Assembly (NCBI RefSeq): GCF_000499845.2
Contig: NC_023758.2
Location: 36,306,608-36,370,607, forward strand
DNA from: Phaseolus vulgaris
Taxonomy: Eukaryota > Streptophyta > Magnoliopsida > Fabales > Fabaceae
Direction of reading: 5' to 3'
DNA length: 64,000 nucleotides
Made by a program: the position numbers and the translations under genes. How positions within the stretch are numbered: the stretch's first letter is position 1; the number at the start of each line of letters is the position of its first letter. Below the pieces are notes generated by a model that worked only from the letters and a program-made list of their open reading frames with translations, searched no databases and was not told the DNA's origin. This document shows, piece after piece, positions 1 to 12,353 of the stretch.

Positions 1-3000
1 TCCTTTCAAAACATCGTCAGTATTATCAGGGTCATCTTTGAAGGTTGCAGAATCTGGTGACAATGTGATTGAGCATGGCAATGGGGTCTGTGTAACAAGT
101 CCTATGCATTCAGATTCGGAGATGTTTAAATGTGAAATAAAATTGCTTTCTAGGTGTGGAGATTTAATACTTTTGTGTTCCCCAAAGGATGGTTATAAAA
201 AGCAGAATGACGCTATTCAGAACGCTTCATTGAAAGTTCTATCATGGCTGGATATGTGGTTTAAGAGTGTGATTCTCCCTTTTGAGCGGCTTTGTGAAAC
301 TGCAGATGACTTTAATATCCAGATTTATTCCAACGACATTATCAGTGAGATTTTAGCCGGTCAATCAACACACAATGGTCAACTTAATGCAATTCAATGC
401 AATAAATTAGTTGAACCAACCTTTATGAACTCATCATATGACATGCTGGGGAATATAGTGCAGTCGTTAAAGATTGAAGGTCCATATTCTGGTGTCTGTC
501 CATGCAATGGATCTTTACCTTGTATAAGGTATTCAGTGTCTTTGGCTGTGGAGAGTCAGAATGTCAAAGAAGTTATTGAAGTCTGTGATGAATTTGAATT
601 TGAAGTGGGAGTCGGTGCTGCGGTTTCATGCATTGAGGAGGTTGTTATGCAGATGTCTGTTGGCCAGTACGCTTACTTCTCTACAAACTTTCTCACTTCT
701 AATTTGATTTTTGCTTCAGCTGGTGAATCAACCAAAATGTTGTCCTTGTTATCTTCTAGTGAGTTACTTTCTCTCAATTCTCTCTCCTTCCCTGGTTCAG
801 TGTGGGGTTAAATTGCTGACTGTCATGGTTTTATATTTTATTTTCAGAAGACTGTTCTATAGAATACGAAATAAGTTTGATCAAGGTTGCTGAACCTCCC
901 GAAGAAAGAATGGAGCAAGCTCTTTTCAGCCCTCCTCTTTCAAAGCAACGGGTTGAATTTGCAGTGCAACAAATTCAAGAATCCCATGCTACTACATTGG
1001 TATGCAAAATGTTTTCATCTTTGGTTTTCATTGGTGAATAGAAATTGTTAAATTGATGCTCTCCATCACAGATTGATTTTGGATGTGGATCTGGAAGCTT
1101 GTTGGAAGCTTTGTTAAATTATCCGACGTCTTTGGAGAAAATGGCGGGTGTTGATATTTCGCAAAAGGGTCTTAGTCGTGCTGCAAAGGTCTCTTCACAT
1201 TCACTTTCATCTAACAAAGTTTTCATTTGTCAGGGTTTATGCTTTAGATGTACAATAAAGAGCTAGGTTTAGTTTTTCAAAACACATAATGTTTGGGGAG
1301 TCTTATCAGAAGAAGATAGATTTTAGAAGTATGCCATAGGGATGTAAATGTTTACTTCGTTATGTGTCCCAACTTTTTTGCATTGTAAAATAAAATAAAA
1401 AGAGGCATTAATCCCTTCCCTTGTGTGTATAGAGCACAGAGGGTTATGTATTTATAAATAAGAGGGTTATGTATAAATAAAATAAGAAAAATGCAGAAGA
1501 TATGGTCTAAGCCCATTACATATAGCATGCATAATATGAAAAAGGCTTTTATTTTGTTCATCATGTATGCGAGTCTGGTTTTGTTCATCACTAAAGTTAG
1601 GAAATTCTTGCTATGTACATAATAGTGTCCGTTGCCATAGAAAATATCAAAGTAATTGGTAAACACTATTTTATTATTCTTTTTTTGTTGAATAAAAAGG
1701 ATGTGCTCTTCCTAGTTGAGGGTATTTTTTAATATTGGAGGATGATATCTTTGATTAAAGTGACAGCTGACTAAGTACGGAAATTTTCATCATGAAATTG
1801 TTTGGTCCATTCTAACCAGCCCACTTAGTGGAAAAATGCTTTGTTGTTGTATAAATATTGCTTTGTTAGTAAAGCTGTTTGGGTTTTGGTGTGCACGAAT
1901 TCTGCAGGTACTTAATTCAAAATTAAGCGCAAATTCAGATGCCGGTGGGCAATGGACAAGCGTACAATCAGTTATTCTTTATGAAGGTTCAATTACAAAT
2001 TTTGGCTCTCAGTTGCATGGATTTGACATTGGAACTTGTTTGGAGGTAAATTTCATAATCCATTGTATATTCCCTTCTTCCATCGTTAACTTCATTTTGA
2101 CATGGCTGTCTTCATGGTAGACGTCTTGTCTATTCTTTCTGCTAGTAAATCATATATGATAAATGATTTCATTATTGTTGAGTTTAGAATATGTTGGCTG
2201 TCTGATAAATAAGTTTGCCATCAATAATTTAGGGTTTAAATATGTCAAATTGTGCCGTATGCTTTCTTTACTACGAGTCAATGTTTTTATACCAATCTAT
2301 TAATCTAATATAACTGATATTAAGTTGTCTGTCTGAGATTGAAAGTAAAAAAAGAGTTTGACTGAATAATGTAAGTTTACCTTCATGGGAACTACTTGGG
2401 ATGGAATTACATGGTAGAGCAGGTCAGGAACATGGACATTATGATGATTTCTTGTTTTCTTATTCCTCTGCAGTGACATCAGTCACCGGTTTCATGGTAG
2501 TATGCGGTATGCACATGTTTGAGCATATTCATGTACACATTCTAGTTCAAGCACCTTGGCCTTATGTAACGCTGCTAGTGGTCCTTATCATTCTTTAACC
2601 CCTTCTGCATTGCCATAACTAGTAATAATTGTACTTGTACACCTCTTTGTTACTTCCTGCACCAACTCACTGGAAATATACTTCATAGTTTGTATTTATT
2701 AGTTGAATTGGTCTTGTATTATGCTATCACTGTCATGTTCCTATGTCTTGTGGTTACATAGTTTGTTTTTGTGCAACACTATTAAGACCTGAGTCAACTT
2801 ATATGAATCGATGATACAATGTAGGTAATTGAACATATGGAAGAAGATCAAGCTTGTCTATTTGGGGATGTGGCATTAAGTTTTTTTCGGCCAAGGATTC
2901 TCATTGTTTCCACTCCAAATTTTGAATACAATGTAGTACTCCAGAAGTCGAGTCCTCCAACCCAAGAACAAGAGGAATCAGACGAGAAAACCCTCTTACA

Positions 3001-3259
3001 ATCATGCAAGTTTCGTAATCACGACCACAAATTTGAGTGGACCAGAGCACAGTTCAGGCAATGGGCATCTGACTTAGCTGCTCGGCACAATTACAGTGTG
3101 GAGTTTAGCGGTGTTGGTGGTTCTGCTGATGTGGAGCCCGGCTATGCTTCACAGATTGCCTTGTTTAAAAGGGATTGGAAACTTGAAGATGATGTACTGA
3201 AGCATGCTGATGAACACCATTATAATGTAATATGGGAATGGAATAGTAGAAAGGAATAG
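1..3259 (+). CDS. HEN1: HEN1 small RNA 2'-O-methyltransferase, C-terminal part (5' end outside window)
   Basis: HEN1 methylates the 2'-OH of the 3' terminal nucleotide of plant miRNA and siRNA duplexes, which protects them from uridylation and decay. Five exons fit: 1-758, 848-999, 1072-1188, 1908-2045 and 2825-3259. All introns are GT-AG and all phases agree. The first exon is open from the window edge and covers the region before the catalytic domain. The methyltransferase domain begins around the PPLSKQR motif. It has the SAM-binding motif IDFGCGSGSLLEALL in exon 3. The metal-binding E..EH cluster (LEVIEHMEED) is split over the exon 4/5 junction. The conserved NHDHKFEW and SGVGG motifs are in exon 5. 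The catalytic domain looks intact, ending in IWEWNSRKE and a stop. Family assignment is from recall of Arabidopsis HEN1. The N-terminal dsRNA-binding part is not in the window. Confidence 0.93.
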
Positions 3260-3982
3260 ATTATTTGAAGTTTGAAAACAATAGCGAGATAAGTACAGTT
3301 CTTTTATTTAGGTAATCAGATTGCTGGTGTTTTTGAAAGCAGAGAAGCAAGGCAAGGTAGAATGGATGCTAGGAGAAGACAAGGTGAATTGAGAGGTTTA
3401 TGATTAGAAAAAACGAGAGGAAATAGTTTATATATTTTCTTCCATTACATTTCTTATTAGTGTATATTGCATCTACTACCTATACGTCCCATGAAGAATA
3501 AATAACTTCGAATGAGTATAGTATGTGAAGCTAATGCTCAGCGTTTTATGTGGCTGTAGTTATGAACAATTTTATTAGTTATTACTTTCATATCATTTCA
3601 ATTTTTTTTTAAATTGTCCATGCTTTCATCTATATTTGAATTCTTTAAATTTTGACAATAAGAATAAGTAACACAAAAATGTGAAAATATAATTTTAAAT
3701 GGAAAAACTCAATTTATAGCCTGTGATGCACATCAAACCTAAATGACAGTAAATTATCTTTTGCTTAGGGCTAAAGTAATTACTTACTGAAACAATTTTA
3801 TATGAGAAAGTAAATGCAAAAAGTAGCGCGTGATAGTGTTAGTTTATGTTCGAAAATGTCTCTTTAATCACGCGTGGAATGCACGCGCACGATAAGGGAA
3901 GAGTTTGAAACTGAACTAGTGAGGCAAGAGCGAGTAAAGAGAAGAGCAGGGTTTGGTTTTGGTTGTGGTTGAGTGGGTTATT
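3260..3982. other. HEN1 3' UTR, spacer and histidinol dehydrogenase promoter/5' UTR
   Basis: About 720 bases without coding potential. The first 250 or so bases after the HEN1 stop are presumably its 3' UTR; AATAAA-like text occurs at 3499-3504. The rest is AT-rich. A short GC-rich patch with ACGCGTGG and GCACGCGCACG text lies near 3870-3890, just upstream of the next gene. No separate gene was seen. Confidence 0.5.
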
Positions 3983-6900
3983 ATGAAGTCATATAGATTG
4001 TCAGAACTGGGCGGTGCTGAGCTTCGCAGCCTAATTGCTCGCCCCCGTATCGATTTCTCTTCAGTATTCTCTGTGGTCTGCCCCCTCTCCGTCCCTTCAC
4101 GTGTTCCCTCTTTCTCACCGTCGTTTTCAGTTTCTCACACTTCTCTTTGCAGGTCAACCCCATTCTTGACCATGTTCGACAAAGAGGCGATGATGCTGTC
4201 AGAGAGTGAGTTCGTGCTTCATTCTTCTTTACTCTTTTCATTCCTCTTTCTCACTGTCGTTACGATCATTATCAACCTCACAATTCTTTCCGTATTTCTG
4301 CAGATACACTTTGAGATTCGACAAAGTTCAATTGGATAACATTGTTCAACTTGTCTCCGACCTTCCAGATCCACTGGTATTTTTATTGCTTATTCGTATC
4401 ACCGTTCCATTATTTCTTTCAAGTATTCATGTTATTCAATTTTAACTTTCTGCATTGCATTGAAGCTTGATGTGCATGTTAAGGAAGCTTTCGATATCGC
4501 CTACAGCAATATATATGCCTTTCATGCTGCTCAGAGAACTCCTGAAACAAATGTTGAGAACATCAAAGTATGATAACATCTTATTCTTAACGTATTCGCG
4601 TTTCATGAGTCGACATTGGCGTGCTTTCTTTTCTGAAACTTCTTTTTGAGTAGGTTCTGGTAGGATTATCTTGCAAGTAGATAATTCGAGATCTCATAAA
4701 ATATAATACCTTTTACTTTCTTTATTACACCTAATTGGGGTAAATTTTATAGACTTAATTATAATTTTGGTCTTTCAAGTATTGTAATTGGACTCTACTG
4801 GTCTAGTCTATAAGAAGCACGGACACAGATACAACTAAATTACAACATATAGAACACGGCTCTAATATATTCCACGGTTGGAAATAGAATCGGTTTCCTC
4901 GGTTTTTGTTCTTGGGCACCGTCAACACCTGCTTCCTGCCGCTGCACACAGTCTCCATCTCAGGTTAGGTCCACAACTGAAACGTGCTGACACTGACTCA
5001 CCATCACCACATTTTCGAGGATGGGTCGCATCACTTCCAACACATCCAAGGATTGGGCCATGCCCGCCTATGGTGTTCGACACTCTGTTGTGCACGCATC
5101 TGTAGTGTTTCTGTGTCAATGGCGCGTTGGAAGCAGGAAAACAACTTCCAGTTAAAGCGTCCGAGCTTCATAGTTAGTCCACCTAGTTCCAATTGTGCAA
5201 ATTAAATCCTTGGGGTATTATAATTAGGCGATTTTAGTTTTTTTTGTTAGTGTGTCGTTAAGTATATTAACAGATTTTGTTGATGTAGTATTGGGCGATG
5301 ATGTGTCAATGACATGACAGTTAACATATTTCATGACATATATATATGCTCTCGTGATTGCAATTTTTATATCACAATCATGAAGGACTAGAAGTGAAAT
5401 TAAGCCATGTCACTAAATGTTTTAGACAGCATATTAGCTGCACGTCATCATTCAATGTTATCTCAGCAAAATCGACAAAGGGACCAAATTAAAAATGACA
5501 CAAGTGCAATATTTGGAGGACTCAATTTGTGCAATTGGACATAAGGGGGCCAAATTTCACAACTGAGAAACTAAAATTGCAAAGCATTTTTACTATTCCT
5601 TGTGATTGTATGTGTCCCTTCTCTTGATTGTTTTTTACTATCTTTTCTATGCTGATAACAAGTTATTTTCATTCAATTATCTTCCCTTCATGTTTGTCTT
5701 GTGTTAGCCTTTTGAGTTTTTTGAAAATGTCAGGGAGTCCAATGCAGGCGAGTTTCAAGAAGTATTAGTACTGTGGGCCTTTATGTTCCAGGGGGAACTG
5801 CTGTCCTACCTTCAACAGCCCTGATGCTTTCAGTTGTAAGTTGAATTTATGTCTAATTAGTTTGTGGTATTGTTCTCCATCCTATAGTGGCATCGGGATT
5901 GTTGATAATCATCATCTATCAGATTTTATTAATCTTTGATTGTTTTATTTATATACCAGCCTGCACAGATTGCTGGATGTAAAACTGTCGTTCTTGCTAC
6001 TCCTCCAGCTCAGGATGGCACTATATGCAAGGTACTCATCTGTATTGTATGAAAACATATTTGAGGTTAGTATCTTTTCTGACCAATGTTTTTCTCTGCA
6101 GGAGGTAGTGTATTGTGCAAAGAAGGCAGGGGTTACTCACATCCTTAAAGCTGGAGGAGCTCAGGTTTGAAGCATGATAAAATTTCACCATTGTCCTATC
6201 TGTTTCTATAGTTTGAAATTAATATCCTTATGTTTAATTTAATTTTATGTTTGTGTATTGGTATTAATGGTTAAAAATCATTAATATGACATTTTTGGAC
6301 ACTGTAGGCCATATCTGCCATGGCTTGGGGAACAAACACTTGTCCCAAGGTAGATCTGTTTTTCTCATTTTAATCTCATTTGTTTTTTTTGAAATTTATG
6401 TTCAATTATAGTCGATAACTATTAGATTGAGCTCATTTCTTATCTTACTATTACATGTTATCGTATCTGGATTTGATTTACTTATTTTTTTTATATCTGA
6501 TAAGGATCTGAGACCTCCTGTTAGGAGTGTCTACAGTAAGCAAAGGAGGAACACAAGGGATAAGGCCATTTATGATTGTAACAGAAATAAGTAATAGCTA
6601 ACTACACTAAGTTGGTTGTTGATCAGGTGGGTATTATAAAAAAGGGGCTGAGTTAGGAAGGGGTATCGTAATTGATCATTGTACCAGAAAGCTTTTTACA
6701 ATTTTTTATTTTAAACAGAAGAAAACATAACATGAAAAAAAGAGAGAAAATTTTGGATTGTGAATAACAAAATGATATAGGAAAAACAACGGAACCTTAG
6801 TAGTATTTTAAAGTAGTTTCAAAAAGAAAAAGAAAGTTGGTTTGTTTGAAAACTGTTAGAATAGGTATTAAATATAGGTAGTAAGTAGTTGTAATGGAGA

Positions 6901-9900
6901 TCTATACGAGCTCTTTACTTATTAGCTATTTTCTTGTACCTTTTGGTGTTCCTGATGTAATTTTCTTCTATAAAAGATCAGCTGAGAGATAATCAATCTC
7001 TTAAACTCATATTTTCAGTCTTAAGTTGGTATTAGAGCAAGTGTCATCTTTTTTGAAGAAACTTCTTTCTTCTCTTCCTTTACACAAGATGTTCACTCTA
7101 TTCAATAGGTCTAACCTATCTCTGTAGTTGATCCCCTTTGTATATCCCACTCCTAACACTATTCCAACGTCTCCCAATAATACAATTCCTTCTCATCAGC
7201 CCAATTCGCGTGGACCATCTTCTCCACCTCTTATCACCTCTCAACGACTGGTCCAATGACACATGGTGGGTCCTCTTCATCAAGTCCTTCACCATCATTG
7301 TTCCATACTATGTATCTTGATAATGAAGATTCCAATTGGCCTATTGTCATTCATAAGTTACTCGCTCTACACACAATCCTCATCCTATTTACAATTTTCT
7401 AAGCTTTCATCAGTTGTCCCCTTCCTGTTCTTTTTTCTCCTTTGCATCTTCCATTATCATTCCTATTCCTAAAAGTGTGAAAAAGGCACTTGATCATCTT
7501 GGATTGCAACAATCCATGATTGATGAAATGTAGGCTCTTGAATGTGATGGAACATGAGACTTAGTTTCTCTTCCATCTGGACAAAAGGTTGTTGGGTTTA
7601 TGTCATTAAGGTTGGGCCAAATGGTGAAGTTTTTTGCCTTAAAGTCAGATTGGTGGCCAAAGGATATACTCAGATCTATGACCTTGATTATGGTGATATG
7701 TTTTCTCCCGTAGCCAAAATGACTATTGTGCGTCTCTTCTTTGCCATGGCACCTATACGCCATTGACCTCTCCATCAATTAGATGTCAAAAATGCTTTCC
7801 TTCATGGTGACCTAGAAGAGGAGGTTCACATGGAGCAAAGTCTTGGTTTTGTTGTTGAGGAGGAGTCTGACTTGGTTTGTAAGTTGCATCGGTCTCTTTA
7901 TGGTCTCAAGCAATCTCCTCATGCTTGGTTTGGAAAATTTCAATCACATTGTTCAAACTTTTTGGAATGAAACACGATGAGGTGGACCATTCAATTTTTT
8001 ATGGTCATACCTCTTCTGGAAAATGTGTTTACTTAATTGTGTATGTTGATGCCATAGTTATTACAAGAAATGATGCTACTAGAATCTCGCAACTCAAAGA
8101 TCACTTATGTAATCACTTTTAGACTTAGAAGTCTCAAATACTTTCTAGGCGTTGAAGTGGCTCAATCAAAGGAAGACATTGTAGTTTCTCAAAGGAAATA
8201 TGCTTTAGATATCTTGGAAGAAACAGGCATGACTAGTTGTAGACTAGTAGATAGCGCGGTGGATCCAAATAGAAAACTAATGGCATATCAAGGTGAACCT
8301 TTCTCTAACCTAGAGAGATATAGAAGACTTATTTATCTTATTATCACTAGACTTGATCTATCTTTTGCAGTGGGTGTTGTTAGTCAGTATATGCAAAATC
8401 CTTGTATTGATCATTGAAATGCTATAAGATACCTCAAAAAGGCTCCATGACAAGGTAGTTGTACGAAGATAGAGGGGAATACCCAAATTTCTGGGTATTG
8501 TATGCTGGATCTCGTACGGATAGATGCTCCACTACAAGGTATTGTGTTCTTATTGGAGGAAACATTATTTGTTGGAAAAGCAAGAAACAAAATATGGTTG
8601 CTCGATCGTACGGACACAAAATATGGTTGCTCGATCTAGTGCTGAATGTGCATATAGGACAAAGACGTCTCTTACTTGTCAACTTGTATGGATGAAACAA
8701 TTTCTTCAAGAATTAAAATTCTGTGAGATCCACCAAATAAAGATGTATTGTGATCACCAAACTACATTCTACATTGCTTCCAATCCAATATTCCTTGAGA
8801 GGACTAAAACATAGAACTTGACTATCATTTTATTCAGGAAAAGTTGTTATCTAAGAAAATTTGGACTAAGTCTGTTTGATATGATCAACTTTCAGATGTA
8901 AGAGGACCTTATATTGAATTTATTTGTTCCAAGCTTGGTACATATAATTTGTATGCCCTAGCTTCAGGTGGAGTGTTAGAATAGGTATTAAATATAAGTA
9001 GTTGTCTTGGAAAACTGCTTTATGAGTTGTTTACTTATTAGCATTAATTTCTTGTACCTTTTGGTGTTACTGATGTAATTTTCTTCTATAAATAACAAAG
9101 ATTAGCCGAGAGATAATCAATCTCTTAAGCTCTTTTTATCATATTTTCAGTCTGAAGTAAAACATTATAACCAACTGTGATATTATGTTAGAATTTGCTC
9201 ATATTCAAGATTTAAAGGATCTATTAAATGTGCTGTGATTTGTAAAGAGTCGAGAACATTATTTGAAATTTCTCCATTTATTTTGTTACCAACAAATTTA
9301 AATACTTCGTAGTTCTGATTATTTTTCATGATTTCTTATTTTGATTTTTGTGATCATGGTTTTGTAGGTTGAGAAGATTTTTGGCCCTGGAAACCAATAT
9401 GTCACAGCTGCAAAAATGATTCTGCAAGTGAGCTGTGAAGTGCTGTTCTTCTCTATTATATATTGTGCTTTATTCATCAGATCTTATAGTTCTTCCTGCT
9501 TTGCATTACTGTTCAAAATCTTCTGCAGAACAGTGAAGCCATGGTTTCAATTGACATGCCAGCTGGTCCATCAGAAGTTTTAGTTATTGCTGACAAGCAC
9601 GCGATTCCTCGCCATGTAGCTGCCGATTTGCTTTCCCAGGTTTACTGAGTTCTAAATGTTTCTATATAGTATATGAAAGGCTATCTACACTCATTGAGAA
9701 TATATTATCTTTCTTTTTCACTCTCTTAGCGAGGTATCTCATGCTCTATTGTAATTTATTCAGTTATAAACTAATTCTAATTTCTAGAAGCTTTTTTCTG
9801 AGCATTATGCTGTTAATTATTCCAAAAAACAATTCAGTATGAATCATGATGTCTGTTAGAGAAAAGACTTTCTGTTGTCTTCTAGATTATTCTTTAAAAG

Positions 9901-12353
9901 CTGTTTTGGCTGTGGTTGTCAATCATATAGGGTCCTAGGTGTTTTCTGTCAGCCATTTTGTATTTCTCTTCAGACTTAACATATATTAAATTGATCTCCT
10001 GAGAGCTCACCCTCTACGACACTTCCACTCAAGTAGGTATCAAAGTCTCCAGCAGCTGGAGGCCAATGTCAATTTCTCCAGCGACTACCAGATCTGGATC
10101 GCCTCCTCAAGTGACACAACTGTGGTGGTCGTGAAGGCAAAATCAACTACACCGGCTGTTATGCACAGCTTCTTTACATAGCCTAGTCATGGGCGTGTAG
10201 TTCACACGCTGCCCTCTGGTGACCTCAACAAAACCACATCTCCTCCAGCGGTCTTGTTGCCTTCTTCCAGCCCTCCAGTCCTCCAGTCTTCCACTATTGG
10301 GGACCCTTTGAACCTTTAAAACATGTAACTCCTTTAATTGGGTCATCCACACTTATCAAAATCGAAGAAAATCGATCTTGGACTTAACAAACATCAAGTC
10401 TTGTAGTATAAGTCATATCAATTAGGAAACATGTTGGGTCTTCTTTTCATAAGAAACATGAAACAAGATGTAATTTAGCTTTTTTCTCCATTCATTTAAA
10501 CATTTGGGTTCAAATCGCCGTACATCTTTTGGTTTATATATTTTGTTACATTCATTGATAAATATTCCATATAAACTTAGGTTTATTTAATAAAAGATCG
10601 ATATGAACTTTTGTTCATTTTCATGTAATTTTCGTAATGAAATTAAATCTCAATTTGACAAAACGATCAAAATTCTTAGAAGTGACAATTTTCTTATGCT
10701 CTTTCTTCCCTCTTAAGATCATATGGTGTTGTATCAATCTCATTGTTTTGTATCAAGACATTTAGTTAAAAATACGTACCGCTAGTGTGCCTCTTCACAA
10801 GTGTACCGCTAGTGTAATTTAGCTTTTTCCACGATCATTTACGCATTTGGGGTCCAAATCGCATTACATCTTTTGGGTTTATATATTTTGTTACTTTCAT
10901 TGATAATTGCTCCATAATAACTTGGGTTTATTTAATTAAAAATTATCTGAATTTTTGTTTATTTTCATTTTTTTCTTCCTTAACTACCGTATGGCTTACA
11001 ATTTGAAGACAAACATGTTTTTTGGTTTGGTACAGAGACAAGCACATTATATAATTATCATAGTAGCATGCGTTCACTCTTAAAGAAGATATATTTTGTA
11101 ATTATTCACCGGCCTAAGAACTTTTTGGCCCTTTTGTATAATTCTGATGCGTCTGCAATTTCAGGCTGAGCATGGCCCTGATAGTCAGGTTGTGCTTGTG
11201 ATTGCTGGTGAAGGCGTGGATTTGAATGCTATAGAGCAGGAACTCAGCAAGCAGTGCAAGAGTCTACCAAGAGGAGAGTTCGCTGCTAAAGCCCTGACCC
11301 ACAGTTTTATTGTTTTTGCACATGATATGCTTGAGGTCAGTAGTTTTGCCCAAGTTCATCCATGTATTCTCAGTCCCACTGAAAACAAAGTGAAGAGCAA
11401 AGTGGAAGAGAGAAAACAATTTGTTCAGATGCATTAACACAAATGTTAGGCTTATCTATGTCTGTATTTTATATATGTGCTGCAGTGGTTGACAGAACTT
11501 GTATGCTTAATCATGTTTTCATAACAGGGGAACCACAGTGCTATTCAATGCTGTAGCATTATCTCTTGATGTGTCATAATTCATAACTTCGTTATCCTTG
11601 AGTTTACAAATTTCACTTATATGCTAATAATTCCTCTTGTTAGTTTGGTTTCAATTTATCAACATCTTTATTACGCCTTTGCTGATGTTTCAGAACCTGG
11701 TGTTTCTTTTTCATGTTGCAGTCAATCAATTTCTCAAACTTATATGCACCTGAGCATCTAATTGTCAATGTGAAGGATGCAGAGAAGTGGGAAGGTTTTA
11801 TTCAGAATGCAGGTATGGCTTTGTCATAGCGTTAGTTGCTCTTGTGATGGGGTTTTCGGAGATGAAGATTTATTGCTAGTCGTACATATTATATCTGCAA
11901 CTCATACATTGCTCAGAATTGAACTTGGTGCCAATTGCAAACACCTTCCTTTTTGTTATAAAAACTGTCGAGCCAACATAGATGTAACTTTGAACATGTA
12001 TAGGCACTTTGCTGTTTTTTCCTTGACCTTTAGATTCCAGATCTAGATTTACATGCCCGTTTGTGGCCTCTGCAGGGTCTGTATTTTTAGGGCCGTGGAC
12101 ACCCGAGAGCGTTGGTGATTATGCAAGTGGAACAAATCATGTTCTTCCTACTTATGGTTATGCAAGGATGTATGGTGGTGTTTCATTGGATTCTTTCTTG
12201 AAATACATAACAGTGCAATCTCTCACAGAAGAAGGCCTCAGAAAACTTGGGCCATATGTAGCAACCATGGCAGAGGTTGAAGGTCTCGATGCCCACAAGC
12301 TGGCAGTTACCCTAAGACTTGAGGACATAGAAGGCAGGCAGGTTTCAACATGA
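3983..12353 (+). CDS. HDH: Histidinol dehydrogenase (HisD-type), 13 exons, no visible transit peptide
   Basis: This enzyme oxidises L-histidinol to histidine in two NAD-dependent, zinc-dependent steps and normally works in plastids. Exons fit at 3983-4075, 4153-4205, 4304-4376, 4466-4567, 5734-5835, 5960-6031, 6102-6164, 6308-6349, 9368-9427, 9529-9639, 11165-11335, 11722-11812 and 12076-12353. All are GT-AG and they sum to 1311 nt (436 aa). Family landmarks are [44 protein letters not shown], the signature region [23 protein letters not shown] and [14 protein letters not shown]. The start is the only in-frame ATG in exon 1, because a stop lies upstream at 3935-3937. Plant homologues usually carry a plastid transit peptide before the [13 protein letters not shown] segment; none is visible here. 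Intron 8 holds a copia element and intron 4 a MITE-like element. The catalytic frame is intact. Confidence 0.94.
5177..5551. mobile_element. MITE-like element with terminal inverted repeats in HDH intron 4
   Basis: The ends 5177-5210 and 5517-5551 are inverted copies of each other. In the best-matching 23 bases there are 4 mismatches, all transitions, around the shared text ...CACAATTGGA. The roughly 300 bases between them have no coding potential. A non-coding element of about 375 bp with inverted ends inside an intron is typical of a MITE. The superfamily is not assigned because the target duplication was not resolved. The true ends may lie slightly further out, since TTTTAG / CTAAAA text flanks both sides. 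Confidence 0.5.
6854..7026 (+). repeat. 5' LTR of the copia element
   Basis: It begins TGTTAGAATAGG, the same start as the right copy at 8974. It contains CTTTACTTATTAG and CTTGTACCTTTTGGTGTT in common with the right copy. It ends in TCTTAAGT just before the PBS. The usual terminal CA is not seen; the boundary is set by the PBS and by the matching target duplication. Confidence 0.85.
7027..7039 (+). other. Primer-binding site of the copia element
   Basis: TGGTATTAGAGCA directly follows the 5' LTR. It matches, with one change, the TGGTATCAGAGC site common in plant copia elements, which pairs with the initiator methionine tRNA. Confidence 0.85.
7470..8820 (+). pseudogene. Copia RT/RNase H relic
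   Basis: Broken reading frames match the copia polyprotein in order. At 7480-7530 is the segment before RT ([21 protein letters not shown]). At 7604-7766 is [19 protein letters not shown] with [19 protein letters not shown]. At 8034-8060 is [12 protein letters not shown], where the second catalytic Asp of YVDD is changed to Ala. At 8140-8400 is [20 protein letters not shown] followed by [21 protein letters not shown]. At 8700-8820 is the RNase H tail ([21 protein letters not shown]). Several stops and frameshifts separate these blocks, so no functional product is expected. Confidence 0.88.
8974..9158 (+). repeat. 3' LTR of the copia element
   Basis: The right LTR starts TGTTAGAATAGG after the polypurine-like GGTGGAG at 8967-8973. 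It ends TCTGAAGT directly before the target duplication AAAAC. It is 12 bp longer than the left LTR and clearly diverged from it. Confidence 0.85.
10469..10975 (+). repeat. Imperfect direct repeat of about 160 bp in HDH intron 10
   Basis: The stretches 10469-10630 and 10813-10975 are similar over their length. Both start TAATTTAGCTTTTT and both contain CATTTGGG...CCAAATCG / TCAAATCG, ACATCTTTTGG and TTTATATATTTTGTTAC, then TTCATTGATAA. Spacing is about 344 bp. Neither copy codes for protein. It may be the remnant of an element or a local duplication inside the 1.5-kb intron (9640-11164). Confidence 0.7.

Larger units (their letters stand above)
6854..9158 (+). mobile_element. Degenerate Ty1/copia LTR retrotransposon in HDH intron 8
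   Basis: The element has a 5' LTR (6854-7026), a primer-binding site, an internal remnant of about 1.95 kb, a polypurine tract and a 3' LTR (8974-9158). A perfect 5-bp target duplication AAAAC flanks it at 6849-6853 and 9159-9163. The internal part lacks gag, protease and integrase. It begins in the spacer before reverse transcriptase and continues through RT and RNase H in broken frames. The two LTRs differ by many substitutions and indels (173 against 185 bp), so the insertion is old. It lies in the same orientation as the host gene and expands intron 8 to about 3.0 kb without touching exons. Confidence 0.9.

Noticed and set aside
4878..5205. Overlapping His- and Pro-rich frames in HDH intron 4
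   Set aside because: Frames on both strands over a GC-richer patch without homology I recognise; may be part of an inserted element but cannot be supported as a gene.
7116..7472. Several small frames at the left of the intron-8 copia element
   Set aside because: Remains of the region before RT in wrong frames; covered by the element.
10143..10352. 69-aa minus-strand frame in HDH intron 10
   Set aside because: No domain, no splice context; the locally GC-richer patch (about 10010-10320) is noted but not identifiable.
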